A stretch of 14,075 nt of DNA from JBNJDW01 sp051745265 (GTDB lineage: Bacteria; Pseudomonadota; Alphaproteobacteria; Micavibrionales; CSBR16-224), in the NCBI GenBank assembly GCA_051745265.1, contig JBNJDW010000027.1, positions 1 through 14,075 on the forward strand. The letters run 5' to 3'. The translations under genes and the position numbers were made by a program. Each line of letters opens with the position of its first letter. The stretch's first letter is position 1. The notes below the pieces were generated by a model. That model was not told where the DNA came from. It searched no databases and saw only the letters and a list, made by a program, of their open reading frames with translations. Shown here in pieces: positions 13,999 through 14,075 of this stretch.

Positions 13999-14075
13999 AG
14001 CGACGATTTTTGTGCGTTCTAAAAATGAGTGGACATAAAGAACAGAGTTGCCTATAAAAATCTGACCGAAACAGC

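Noticed and set aside
14029..14075. A GTG-initiated frame open to the end of the window, possibly the next gene of the tandem operon.
   Set aside because: Only 15 codons are visible, no ribosome site precedes it, and the residues do not resemble the start of the tandem paralogues.

Overview
The window looks like the chromosome of an alphaproteobacterium of roughly middling GC. The evidence is an adjacent glmU-glmS pair, a periplasmic DUF3108 protein of the type common in that class, a TrhO-type rhodanese and a CNNM/CBS protein. I cannot place it more finely; a Rhodospirillales- or Micavibrionales-like lineage would fit, but that is inference.

Layout. Positions 1-183 hold the end of a dicarboxylate:cation symporter, which overlaps trhO (152-1093, tRNA U34 hydroxylase). 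Convergent to trhO are two related minus-strand genes (1097-1528 and 1666-2412) for secreted, single-span membrane proteins that share a paired-cysteine repeat I do not recognise. A TerB-like gene (2517-2963, minus) is divergent from an ALDH7-type aldehyde dehydrogenase (3039-4571, plus). A strong bidirectional terminator at 4597-4643 separates the dehydrogenase from a small exported acidic protein (4657-4950, minus). Positions 4951-5364 hold divergent promoter candidates and a possible short transcription unit, either a 64-residue ORF or an RNA. Next come an AMIN-like lipoprotein (5365-6255, minus) and, divergent to it, a DUF3108 periplasmic protein with a well-formed promoter (6480-7334). 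A CNNM/CBS membrane protein (7423-8481) and the glmU-glmS operon (8604-11764) follow.

Downstream of glmS the character changes. A G/C-rich hairpin region leads into AT-richer sequence with a 91-residue hypothetical gene (11905-12180) and two tandem, clearly paralogous genes of about 280 residues (12288-13127 and 13153-13998), none of which I can assign to a family. This is the most accessory-looking part of the window.

How the genes fit together. GlmS and GlmU make UDP-GlcNAc for peptidoglycan and lipopolysaccharide. The AMIN-like lipoprotein, DUF3108 protein, acidic exported protein and cysteine-repeat proteins all point to the cell envelope. TrhO and the ALDH7 enzyme are housekeeping or catabolic genes without partners here. 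I see no CRISPR array, rRNA, tRNA, transposase or defence system. The best candidates for something undescribed are the tandem paralogues after glmS, the cysteine-repeat membrane proteins and the short unit at 5058-5351.
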